From Fulvivirga sediminis (lineage in GTDB: Bacteria; Bacteroidota; Bacteroidia; Cytophagales; Cyclobacteriaceae): DNA of 64,000 bases. A program made the translations under genes and the position numbers. Under the pieces are notes generated by a model, which had not been told where the DNA came from, ran no database searches, and worked only from the letters and a program-made list of their open reading frames with translations. Location: the NCBI RefSeq assembly GCF_016757215.1, contig NZ_JAESIY010000001.1, positions 682,001 to 746,000 on the forward strand. Reading direction: 5' to 3'. This document shows, in pieces, positions 16,203 through 25,800 of this stretch (the stretch's first letter is position 1; every line of letters begins with the position of its first letter).

Positions 16203-16508
16203 CTTATCTAGAGGATTAAAGTTGCATTTGTAGTTGTAAGCGTATGCAGCAGATTCATTATTAAAAGTATTAGCAATTATGTTAATAGCAGCTTCCTCAT
16301 CAAAGTTTTCAATAGCTTCTATCGGCACTTTTAACACCTCTGTTACTTGCTTTAGTAAATCAGCTTCAATCTCTTCCTTTTGCTTAAGAAGAGATACTTT
16401 TCGTTGGTTCCAATCATCACCAAGTTCCATGGCTAGGCCGTCCTGTTTGATACCTAGCATTTCTCTAAAGCGCTTTACATTTCTTCCGTGGTGTATTTTC
16501 TTCTCCAT
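16200..16508 (-). CDS. XRE-family helix-turn-helix regulator, truncated by an amber codon
   Basis: A 102-aa protein with a helix-turn-helix at residues about 10-60 (NVKRFREMLGIKQDGLAMEL, then QRKVSLLKQKEEI), followed by an acidic segment EAIENFDEEAAINIIANTFNN. This is a common Bacteroidota regulator type. The reading frame continues past the TAG into a coiled-coil tail, so the product is probably shortened but keeps its DNA-binding domain. It lies upstream of the R-M/CBASS operon on the same strand and is divergent from 16673. It is a plausible controller of either, which is inference. Confidence 0.78.
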   Translation of the reverse strand: MEKKIHHGRNVKRFREMLGIKQDGLAMELGDDWNQRKVSLLKQKEEIEADLLKQVTEVLKVPIEAIENFDEEAAINIIANTFNNESAAYAYNYKCNFNPLDK

Positions 16509-16530
16509 AGGTTTTCAGCTGTTTGTTATA

Positions 16531-16538
16531 CAAATATA
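16531..16538 (-). promoter_or_regulatory. Candidate -7 box for the XRE gene, with an inverted repeat nearby (16562-16574)
   Basis: The minus strand reads TATATTTG, a match to TAnnTTTG, 22 bp before the XRE start. Twenty-four bases further upstream, AGGTA-AAA-TACCT (16562-16574) is a short perfect inverted repeat within the divergent promoter region and may be the operator of the XRE protein. No -33 box is clear. Confidence 0.4.
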
Positions 16539-16672
16539 ATAAAACAAAGAATAATTTACGTAGGTAAAATACCTGCTTGCATTACTAAAATACCAGTTTT
16601 GTAAATGGTATAGTAAATTGTAGGTGTCTAGATTGAGTAAGATTTTAATGTTTTACTCAAACGCTTATCATT

Positions 16673-17053
16673 ATGAAACTACACCTAAAACGTCCGCAAT
16701 ATCCATTCTTTCGTATGGAGGTAGAAGAAGATCTTATTCTTTGTTTGATCCAAAAGCAGCTAAATATTCATTGGTTTCTTAGTGATTTAGAGAATGTTGG
16801 CTTTGATCCATCGGGATGGCCTATAAGCCTTGAGTCTGCCATTTTTGCTCTAGTTGGCATCCGCCCAGATGACGATGCTTATAATTGGTTCTTAGATATG
16901 CTTACTGACCAAGTCAAAAAATTAGAAGAGAGCAAGACTGAATATTCAACTAGTGAAGCTTCTATAACTATTTTTCAAGCACTCAAAGGCAGAAGGGAGC
17001 AACAGGATAAGGAGAAGGCAGCCAAGCTGGCTTCATTATCACATGACAAATGA
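16673..17053 (+). CDS. Small hypothetical protein co-translated with a HEPN-domain gene
   Basis: A 126-aa soluble protein, not recognised. The middle part is rich in aromatic and acidic residues (NIHWFLSDLENVGFDPSGWP, DDDAYNWFLDML), and the C-terminus is a charged helix (GRREQQDKEKAAKL). The stop overlaps the start of the HEPN gene by 4 nt (ATGA), so the two form a coupled pair. The gene is divergent from the XRE regulator and shares its 164-bp intergenic region. A toxin-antitoxin or accessory defence pair is possible, but nothing in the sequence proves it. Confidence 0.65.
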   Translation: MKLHLKRPQYPFFRMEVEEDLILCLIQKQLNIHWFLSDLENVGFDPSGWPISLESAIFALVGIRPDDDAYNWFLDMLTDQVKKLEESKTEYSTSEASITIFQALKGRREQQDKEKAAKLASLSHDK

Positions 17054-17892
17054 GCGGGGGAGAGTTAAAATATTGTTCTGATTGTCAACCGCTAATTGCA
17101 TATATATCACAAGTGGTACAGCCGGATGCTGTCTATTGGTTAGGTGGTTTAGCGCATGAGCAGAAGAGTCAGACCATTTTTAGTTCTTCCATGATAGCTT
17201 CCAGCTTTTCAAAGGAATATTTTGTTTTAATCTTAATTCCTGAAAACGACGGCAAAAGCACGTATGAGTGGGAAGATATTATTGAAACACATTGTAAGCC
17301 TAGTGTTTCAATAACCTCCATAGTATTGCAAACTCATACTTTTGAGCATTGGCTACAGGCAGGGTATACCTTCGCTGTAAAGGTTTGCCAGCAAGGGGAA
17401 CTCATTTATAATCAGTACTACCCCCAACTTAATAATACACATAATTCAAAGTGTACTGATGAAAATGAAATCAAAGCATTTTATAAGTTGGGTTTATCTA
17501 AGGCCAACGAATTCTTAAAGACGGCAGAGCTTTGTAGTTTATGTCAGCAAAACACTTTAGCTGTATTTATGCTACATCAATCTACGGAGCAAGGACTGAC
17601 GGCATTACTTAAGGCAGGTGCAGGCTATCATCGTCGTACGCATAATCTGGGTAGACTAATTCGGTTATCATACTTGATTACCAGCAAGACACAACACATC
17701 TTTCCTCAAGATTCTGAACAAGATAAACGGCTATTCAAGCTTTTACAAAATGCATATTCCGATGCAAGGTATAAGAGAGATTATAAGGTTAGTAATGCGG
17801 ATTTTTCAGTACTATTAGAGCGGGTAAAATCTCTGGTGAAGCTATTATGTAGAGACTTTCAAAAGGATGTTATTGTATGTAATGCTTCCTGA
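17050..17892 (+). CDS. HEPN-domain protein with degenerate nucleotidyltransferase-like N-terminus
   Basis: A 280-aa protein. The C-terminal 130 residues form a HEPN-type helical bundle (AVFMLHQSTEQGLTALLKA, RRTHNLGRLI, YSDARYKRDY). The N-terminal half (VYWLGGLAHEQ, YFVLILIPEN, FEHWLQAGYTFAVKVCQQGELIYN) resembles the domain that accompanies HEPN in a Bacteroidota family and may be a decayed MNT-like nucleotidyltransferase; no GSx...DxD active site is visible. The canonical HEPN RNase motif RxxxxH is also not evident, so RNase activity is doubtful. It pairs with the upstream 126-aa gene. Role unknown. Confidence 0.7.
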   Translation: MSGGELKYCSDCQPLIAYISQVVQPDAVYWLGGLAHEQKSQTIFSSSMIASSFSKEYFVLILIPENDGKSTYEWEDIIETHCKPSVSITSIVLQTHTFEHWLQAGYTFAVKVCQQGELIYNQYYPQLNNTHNSKCTDENEIKAFYKLGLSKANEFLKTAELCSLCQQNTLAVFMLHQSTEQGLTALLKAGAGYHRRTHNLGRLIRLSYLITSKTQHIFPQDSEQDKRLFKLLQNAYSDARYKRDYKVSNADFSVLLERVKSLVKLLCRDFQKDVIVCNAS

Positions 17893-19048
17893 AATAGATA
17901 ATAAAAAGAGGTTTGTTCTAAATCAATAAAAGTTGCTCTAAAACCTTCAATTTCATGTGCCGAGTTTCGAGGCTCATCATCTGGCTAAGCCAGATGACAA
18001 GATCCAAATGTATACATTTGTACATCTTGCTGTGGCCACCCCAACAGGCCACTCACTTAAAAGGGGAAGGTATATTTAAGTCGTAGAATCATCATATCTT
18101 TTACCTGTACCAGAGAATCAGTCTACATTTCTTAAATGCCAGTTCATATTAATATACAAAGTCTGTCAAGGGCAGTAGGGAAGGGCAGAGCTTGGCACTG
18201 TTTATATACCCTTTACAGGCTTTAGTATGGTGATATATTTTTGCGGTTAGAAATGTGAGCAGGTTCCGAATTACTGTATAGAAACTGAGCGGAAAAAAAC
18301 AAGGGTATTGACTTACCTCAGGGGAATGGGCGGGTAAGTAAAAAGGCTTGTTGTGCGAGGTTGAATGGGGTGATTGCAGGAACGGAAAGAGCCTTATTCA
18401 GCCTTTAGGTTTTAATGAAAATGGTGGGGTAATAATAAGGTTAAGATAGTATGCCCAGTGGCCTATGCAGTGGGGCATTCTGACTTATTCTTATTGTGCA
18501 TTTTGAGAAGGTGGTGAACGAAGTGTCGTAGTGAAGTGGCTTTGAGAAAAGGGGGCCATTGTTAGGTGTAGATTGAATATACATTTGGGATAGAAAATGA
18601 ATAATTGTATTCAAGTTTTTAAATTTTTCAAGATGGCATGGAGGTCTTGCTTCGGAACAAAGTAATTCTATGAGATGGAAGCGGAGAAAGACGTGAGGTG
18701 TAGGCGCTATAAGAGATGAAGGTGATAGAGATTTCATTTCTAAGAATCACATGTAAGTTATTTCAATAAATAATATTACTATGTAATAATTAGTGTATAT
18801 CTGTTTCATCTATTTATGATTAATTCATGTTGTTATAAATTATCATTTCATTAATGACTGATAATTAAATTGTATATTATATTTTTTGTACTAAAGTAAT
18901 TATATATTGTATTTGATTGCATTTAATTTATGTGTACTATTTTAATGGTTATTAAGTTTTTTTGAGGTTTTTTGCTTGCCACCTTGCATAGTGAAAGTGA
19001 GATGCACTCATTTTATACTTAAAACTCATCACCTAAATCCACCAACAA
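17893..19048. other. 1.16-kb non-coding stretch: hairpin cluster, G-rich strand, AT-rich promoter region
   Basis: I see no credible gene here; a 98-codon minus-strand open frame at 18441-18737 has no recognisable features. The left part (17962-18052) holds four hairpins in 91 bp. 18060-18740 is G-rich and C-poor on the plus strand, unlike the AT-rich intergenic DNA elsewhere, and may be relic or RNA-coding sequence. 18740-19048 is very AT-rich and probably carries the promoter of the VWA gene. Confidence 0.6.
17962..18052 (+). other. Cluster of four adjacent hairpins (possible structured RNA or recombination site)
   Basis: In order: GAGTTTCGAGGCTC (17962-17975, self-complementary with G-U pairs); CATCTGGCTAAGCCAGATG (17978-17996, 9-bp arms); CAAATGTATACATTTG (18005-18020, perfect palindrome, extended by AAGAT/ATCTT outside); and GTGGCC...GGCCAC (18032-18037 with 18047-18052). 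No T-run follows, so these are not ordinary terminators, although the first hairpins could end HEPN transcription. Confidence 0.5.
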
Positions 19049-22000
19049 ATGAAAAAGTATTTACTGTTTTTATTGATGTTGGTTTTTAGCTTGCCATTCA
19101 TGTTAAAAGCCCAGCAACAAGAGCCCGAACCAGATTTACCTAAGGGTAAATTATTTAAGATAGCAGAACGCCCTGCTATAACTGAATATGAAAGTCATCA
19201 AACTCTATTGAGCTTAAAATCCACTTCTGATTTGAAGGGCTGGAAAATTAAAAACATGAGGGAAGGACACCAATCTTTGATAGGAACAGGTAATTATCAA
19301 AATAACACTACCTATTCTTTAGTCAGTCCTGAACTGTCTATGCCAGCTCTAGAGAGAAGCGATAGAATTAACCTGTACTTAGATGAAGCATTTTCTCTAG
19401 AGAGTGGACATGATGAACGTATAGTGAAGATTTCGATCGATCAAGGAATGAGCTGGGATAAATTATCAATACAGAGCGGACTAAGTGAAGGTAAGAGCTC
19501 CATAATTAATCTAAGTAAATATGCAGGTAAAGATGTTATCGTCGCTTTAGAGATGACAGCAGATGCCTCTGATACTTATGATGGTTGGGAACTAAAATCA
19601 TTAGAAATAAAGAGAGATAGATTAAAGACCATAATTTCAAGCAATAGTAATGCCCGCCAAATGGGAGTGCTTGATGGCGATTTACTAAGCCTGGACGCAC
19701 AGAAGTTTCCTCGCTTTATTTTTGCTAACGTTACTGTTGAAGATGATGGTAATCCTGTTGCCGGACTTGATGAAACTAATTTTTCTATTGTTGAAACTAT
19801 CAAAGATAGTGTAGATGATGTGCGTAATGTAATAAAAGATGAAACCTTTAAAGTTTATGCTCCAGATAGTTCTGAAATTAAAAGACCGGTAGATATAGTT
19901 TTCCTAATGGACAACAGTGGTAGTATGAGTTCTGTACAAAATCAAGTAGCTATTAATGTTGAGAGCTTTGTGAGTAGTTTAGATTCTAAGGGCTTTGATT
20001 ATAGATTAGGACTTTGCCGTTTTGGTCAGAGTGCAGGACAAGGGGCACCTATTTTTCATAATAATGCTGGCTGGTATGATAATGGAACTGATTACGTAAA
20101 TATGTGGAATTCCGTCAATGTATCTTCAGGTTCAATAGAGCCATCATGGGATGCTCTTTACTATTCTGCTCAAGAGTATTCATTCAGAAATGCAGCACAA
20201 AAAATCTTTATTCTTATAGTAAATGAAGCAGTTAATAATGGTCAAAATATCAATAATAGTGACATCACAGATAAACAACTTGTAATAGATCGACTTAATA
20301 ATACAGGCATTCAAGCTTATTCAATAGTACCTAATAGTCAGGCCTTTGAAGCTGATTTTGGTTCCATTTCTGATGCTACTGGGGGAGAGTCCTATGATAT
20401 AAACCAGAATTTTAATAGTATATTAGATGATATAGGAACACAAGTAGGTAATACGTATACCATAAGATATACCCCTACAAGCCCCTATTTTGATGGTTTG
20501 AAGAGAGAAGTGGATATTACAGTCGACTATAATTCATCTACCTTACTTTTGGAGGGTGAATATACCCCGGGAAAGGCTCCTATTATAATAAGGACGGATG
20601 CTACCTTGGATATTCACAAAGCTGCTCAGCCATCCGAAAATCCAATTTTGATTGAAGTGAAAATAAAAGATGAAATAGCTCCTTTTACATCAAGCTCTAC
20701 TTTATACTATAGAGTTTTAGGTGCTAGTGTTTACACTGAATTAAATATGTCCCAAGTTAGTTCAGGTACTGGTTATTCTGTGTGGCAGGCAACTATTCAA
20801 GGACCTCAAGTTCTGGATCCAGGTATAGAATATTATATAAGGGCTACTGATACAGAGGCCACGACTACGGCGCCGGAATTTATAGAGGGTTACGGTTATC
20901 CTTGGTCATTTGCTGTCTTGCCAAATCTGCCGCCTCAAATAGAAAATAGAACTACTGTATCTAGTGTTAAGTCAGGAGACCCTGTCCATTTTGAAGTCGA
21001 GGCATCAGATAATACTAATAGTCTGTCTGATGTATGGATTTATTTAAAAACCGATAATGATATTAATTATCAGTTCTTTAGTATGCAGTCTATTGGCAAC
21101 GATCTTTTTACTTACGATATCACTGCTACCACAGGGATTACTGAATATTTCTTTATTGCGGAAGATAATTTTGGTGTGAGAAGTTTTGCAGGAACAGAAA
21201 TTCAACCTTTTGTAGTTGCAACAGATATACCATGGGATGTATATACGGGGTCTACCAAAAGACATACTATTAATGTTGCTGGTTTTGATCCAACTACGTT
21301 TACTCCATGGAGTATTGATGCTACTTTGGGGGGAGAAGTTTTACTGCCAGGAGACTATATAGGAGCTTTCTATACTACTACTGAGTGTGATGCACAAGGT
21401 AATTGTGAAACCGTGGAAAAATGTGGTGGGTTTTATTTATGGAATGGTAAACCTTTCTTCGGCTCATTCCCAGTATATGGAAATGATGCTACTGCGCCCG
21501 CTAAGAATGGTTTTGCTGATGGGGAAAGCTTTACTTTTAAAGTCTTCAGTAAGCAAAATAAAACAGTTTATGATGCTACTCATATTTTTAAAGCATCTTC
21601 TTTAAATACAACCTTCATAAATGGGGGAGTGGCTGATTTAGATACATTAAAAAGTTACTATCAGCATACTACCTATCCAAAAAAATATCTGAACCTTTGG
21701 TCATCGAACCTTACTCCTGTTGAGACCTCTTTCGATGATATAATGGCAGACTACTCTACTATCGTAAGAGAGGTATTTGATGATGATGGTAATAGGTGGG
21801 CTCCAGGTGATCCATCAAATACACTCAATACATACGTGCCAGGGTATGGCTATGAGGTATATATGTATAATAGTGGTGAAACCTTAAAGATTGAAGGTAG
21901 TAAAATTAAGCTTAATCAGCTTCAAGTAAATCTTAAAGGACAGCAACAAAAAACTTTGATAGGTTGCCCTTATCAATCACCTGAAAATGTTGAGGCAGTA

Positions 22001-22810
22001 TTTTCGGCTTATGTTTCAGATGTATATGCTGTTGATAAATATATTAATGATGGCACAGGGTTCATTTCCATTGAAACTTATTCACCAATGTTTAATATTA
22101 ATAATTGGGTGGATAAAAATATGGTGCCTGGAGAAGGGTATTATGTATTCTCGTTAGCGCCTAATTCTTCGTTTAGCTTCCCCGCTGCTACCGGAGTTTA
22201 CACTTCTTCAAGAACCGCTCAAGTTGGCCAGTCTATTCCACAGAAGGTAAGGTCTACTGATGCTTATATGCATATAATGTTGCCTTCAGAGTCATTAGCA
22301 CTTGAAGTTAAAGAGGGTGATGTAATTATGGCTTATGATAAAGCTGGACATAAGATAGGTGAAGCTATGGTGTCTGTCAGTGGAGTGTCAATGGTGTTAG
22401 ATGGTTTAAGCTTGTCAGAGGGCGCAAAATTTGATCTTTGGTTGAGATCTCAAGGGAGAGAACTCAAGGGGATGAAAGTGGCCTGGAAGGTAGGTGATGG
22501 AAACTATCATAATCTTAAAATGGCAGTAGCAACTTCTACTGAAATTGTTGATATGGTGAATGGCATAAGCGTATTCCCTAACCCTGCCTCAAGCCAGTTT
22601 ACTTTGAAGTATAATTCTGTGAGTGAGGAGGATATTATAATTAACATCACTGATCTTCAAGGCAAAAATATGCAGAGGTTAGAGCTGAAAGGTCAAAAAG
22701 ACACCTTGCTATCTCAAAAACTGAATGTAGATTTTCTTAAAGACGGAATTTACCTTATTAGAATTAATCAAGGAGAGAAATCCCAAATTACTAAAGTAAT
22801 AATTGACTAA
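19049..22810 (+). CDS. Secreted VWA-domain surface protein with T9SS sorting domain
   Basis: A 1253-aa exported protein with a Sec signal peptide (KKYLLFLLMLVFSLPFMLKA). A beta-sandwich N-terminus (about 40-230) precedes a von Willebrand A domain (about 280-475) whose metal site D288-N-S-G-S is intact, so metal-dependent ligand binding is expected. Ig/Big-like sandwich domains follow. The last 80 residues are a type A T9SS C-terminal domain (ISVFPNPASSQFTLKY ... GIYLIRINQGEKSQITKVIID), which directs export through the outer membrane and anchoring. A strong terminator follows, so it is probably a separate transcript from the LRR-led operon. Confidence 0.85.
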   Translation: MKKYLLFLLMLVFSLPFMLKAQQQEPEPDLPKGKLFKIAERPAITEYESHQTLLSLKSTSDLKGWKIKNMREGHQSLIGTGNYQNNTTYSLVSPELSMPALERSDRINLYLDEAFSLESGHDERIVKISIDQGMSWDKLSIQSGLSEGKSSIINLSKYAGKDVIVALEMTADASDTYDGWELKSLEIKRDRLKTIISSNSNARQMGVLDGDLLSLDAQKFPRFIFANVTVEDDGNPVAGLDETNFSIVETIKDSVDDVRNVIKDETFKVYAPDSSEIKRPVDIVFLMDNSGSMSSVQNQVAINVESFVSSLDSKGFDYRLGLCRFGQSAGQGAPIFHNNAGWYDNGTDYVNMWNSVNVSSGSIEPSWDALYYSAQEYSFRNAAQKIFILIVNEAVNNGQNINNSDITDKQLVIDRLNNTGIQAYSIVPNSQAFEADFGSISDATGGESYDINQNFNSILDDIGTQVGNTYTIRYTPTSPYFDGLKREVDITVDYNSSTLLLEGEYTPGKAPIIIRTDATLDIHKAAQPSENPILIEVKIKDEIAPFTSSSTLYYRVLGASVYTELNMSQVSSGTGYSVWQATIQGPQVLDPGIEYYIRATDTEATTTAPEFIEGYGYPWSFAVLPNLPPQIENRTTVSSVKSGDPVHFEVEASDNTNSLSDVWIYLKTDNDINYQFFSMQSIGNDLFTYDITATTGITEYFFIAEDNFGVRSFAGTEIQPFVVATDIPWDVYTGSTKRHTINVAGFDPTTFTPWSIDATLGGEVLLPGDYIGAFYTTTECDAQGNCETVEKCGGFYLWNGKPFFGSFPVYGNDATAPAKNGFADGESFTFKVFSKQNKTVYDATHIFKASSLNTTFINGGVADLDTLKSYYQHTTYPKKYLNLWSSNLTPVETSFDDIMADYSTIVREVFDDDGNRWAPGDPSNTLNTYVPGYGYEVYMYNSGETLKIEGSKIKLNQLQVNLKGQQQKTLIGCPYQSPENVEAVFSAYVSDVYAVDKYINDGTGFISIETYSPMFNINNWVDKNMVPGEGYYVFSLAPNSSFSFPAATGVYTSSRTAQVGQSIPQKVRSTDAYMHIMLPSESLALEVKEGDVIMAYDKAGHKIGEAMVSVSGVSMVLDGLSLSEGAKFDLWLRSQGRELKGMKVAWKVGDGNYHNLKMAVATSTEIVDMVNGISVFPNPASSQFTLKYNSVSEEDIIINITDLQGKNMQRLELKGQKDTLLSQKLNVDFLKDGIYLIRINQGEKSQITKVIID

Positions 22811-22818
22811 ATCATAAC

Positions 22819-22850
22819 GGGCACTCTGTTCATAGAGTGCCCTTTTTTAT
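22819..22850 (+). terminator. Intrinsic terminator after the VWA gene
   Basis: A 9-bp stem, GGGCACTCT/AGAGTGCCC, with a 6-nt loop is followed by TTTTTT. It lies 12 bp before the LRR gene start, so that gene needs its own promoter or read-through. Confidence 0.9.
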
Positions 22851-22861
22851 AAATCATTTTT

Positions 22862-25800
22862 ATGCTAAAAAATATTTCTTTTATTATAGCGCTATCACTT
22901 TTTGCTATTAGCACAGCTCAAGCGCAAATTTCTGCCTATAAGCCAGATAGTTTAACCTTGCTAAATTTTCATCAGCAGATGATGAATTCTGGATGGCCAG
23001 GCTTTTGGAATACCTCAAAAAATGTAAGAGAGTGGACAGGAGTTTCATATGATTATAATTCGGGTAAAGTATATGGGATAACGCTTTCAGGTGACTGGTT
23101 TAATCCTCACTTTAAAACAGATAGTCTTCCTGCCGCCATACAAGTTTTGAGCGCTATGGATTCGTTGGTAAGTTTGGGTGTTTCCAATTTTGACCTAAAA
23201 TATTTACCCGAAGAGATAACTGACCTAGAGGATCTGAAAAGTTTGAGTTTGGGGTATAATAGCATTGAAACTCTACCAGATTTTATTAATGAGTTAGAAC
23301 AATTAGAGGTATTATTACTTGGTAATAATGAATTTGCTGATTTTCCAGATCTCTCAGATTTGATCAATCTTAAGGTATTAAGTCTTAGCCAAAATATTCA
23401 TTTAGAGCAATTTCCAGCATCTATATTAGAATTAGAATCATTAATTGATTTGCGTCTATCTTACAATTCCATTACGGAACTTCCTTCTTCAATCGATGAA
23501 TTACAACAATTACAAAAGTTATATATACAGGCTAATGGACTAAATTCATTACCTGAATCTGTAGGTAACTTATCACATTTAGATCAATTGGTATTATCCA
23601 ATAATCAACTTACAGCCTTGCCATCATCTATCAATAATCTCACAAAGCTGGAGCGTTTAGATGTAAACAGAAATCAACTTTCTGCTCTTCCTGCGGATAT
23701 GTCAAATTTAACCAATCTAATTCAGATAGATATTTCTGAAAATAAACTCACCGAATTTCCGGAAAGCATCATTGGGCTGCGAGGTCTTAGACAGATTACA
23801 GCGAATAAGAATCAAATGGAGGGAGAAATCCCGGAAGACGTTTTTAGAATAAACAGACTACGTTTAGATGTAAGTGATAATAATCTTTCCGGGGAGCTGG
23901 AGGTAATAGATAATAATATCACCGAGCGTCTTTTAATTACTAATAATCGATACACCTTTCGAGATATTATAAATTTTTACGGACAGTTTAACCCTTCTTA
24001 CATTGAGTTTCAACCACAACAATATATTGGCACCTATAGAACCTTAGAACCCAGTGCAGGAGAGGTGTTGGATGTTTTTATTAATAATTATATACCCGCA
24101 TCAGGAAATACTTATCAGTGGTATAGAGCTGATAATATTGCTCTGACAGGAGCAACAAAATATTCTACTGAAGACAGTATACATATCTCTAGTTATGATG
24201 CTTCTGCCCACGCTGGCATTTATTACTGCATTATTAAGAACCCTTCTTTACCTAATTTAAGCTTGAGGAGCAATGTAGTAAGGGTATTAGGCAATGATAA
24301 TGCTCCGGAATTAACTTATCAAGACCTGATATTTAGGGAGGGTGAAAGGGCCTATCTGAGTATTGCCGCAAAGGATGATTTCACTCCTATCAATGACTTG
24401 GAATATCGCTTTCCAGAAGAAACTGAGCATTTTATACTTAAAACAGACACTTTATACAGTCGTAGTTATGCCAAATTTATTTACCCTAAAACCGTAAATG
24501 GTTATGGAAAAGATACGCTTACTGTGGAGGTTGAAGATGAAGCAGGAAATGTGGCTATTGCTCAACTCACAATTGAAATGTTGTCTGATGAAAATGCTAA
24601 TCCAGAGGTAAGCATGGATACAGTTTATATGAACCTCGCCCAAGATGCAGAACCTCCTTGTACACCTGGAACTACCGGTTGTAATGCATTTTATTATTTT
24701 ACCAGTATTACTTATTTGAAATATTTTGTTACCGATGATTTTACAGATTACGACCGATTGACTTATAGAGTATTGGAGGCAGATTCGCTAAATGGAGAGG
24801 TAATACCAGGCAAAGTATATGTCCAGCCGATTATTCGCCCTGACGGAATTACACTTGATGCTAATGTCTTAGCCAATCAGGATACCAGCGTAACGATAAC
24901 CCTACAAGTGAGTGATCCGGAGGGAGGAGTTATTCAAAAGTCAGTAACTCTGATGGGAGAAATTAACCCTACCAATAGAAATCCCGTAATAGAGGATATA
25001 ACGGATCAGGTGATAAGTAGAGGAGCCAGATCATTTTCCATATTAAATTTAAGTGAATATAGTTCGGATGATTATTTGAGTAATGATTTATTAACCTGGC
25101 AAATTAGTCATTCAAATGTATTGAAGGTTAATTTATCTGATAGCTTGCTGGAAGTTCAGCCTATGTATGAGGACAGTTCTTACACTGCTCAGTTAGAAGT
25201 TTATGTATACGAAAAAACTAACTATAATCGAAGCAGCTCCACAACTGTGAATTACATTATCAAAGAAGGTATAGCGATATCAGGAATGATTACTGATGGA
25301 GCTGATCAGCCTTTAGAAAATGTAGAACTACAGGGGTTTGATGAGCCAGTGTTTACTTCGGCTACCGGGTATTATGAAGCACATGTTTTAGAGGGCTGGA
25401 GTGGCGAAGTTATACCTGTTAAAGAAGATTACCATTTCTCTCCAGAGTCACAAGAATATAATAACCTTCAGTCATCACTACAGGGTCAGGATTATCAAGC
25501 GGAGTATATTGGCAGTTATACCATTTCAGGTGTTATATCTACTGCCGAATCTGGCTTAGGAGAAGTGTTGATTCATGGTTTTACTAATGAAATTTATACC
25601 GATGATGCCGGCTATTATTCCGTAGAAGTACCTTATGATTGGAATGGTACAATAACCCCTGAATTAGATGGATTTAGCTTTGAGCCAACAAGTAGGACTT
25701 ATGAGCAGCTTACTGCCAATTTAAGTAATGAAGACTATCAGGCTTACCGTATTACTGGTGTAGAAGGAAGAGATGCTGTACAGCTTTTAACTGTGTATCC

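Noticed and set aside
17962-18052. CRISPR-like array
   Set aside because: The palindromes differ from each other in sequence and spacing; there are no repeated units with spacers and no cas genes.
18441-18737. 98-codon open frame on the minus strand in the large intergenic region
   Set aside because: Its composition is Pro/Ser/Leu-rich without motif or ribosome-binding support, and it reads across the G-rich block on the opposite strand; most likely chance.
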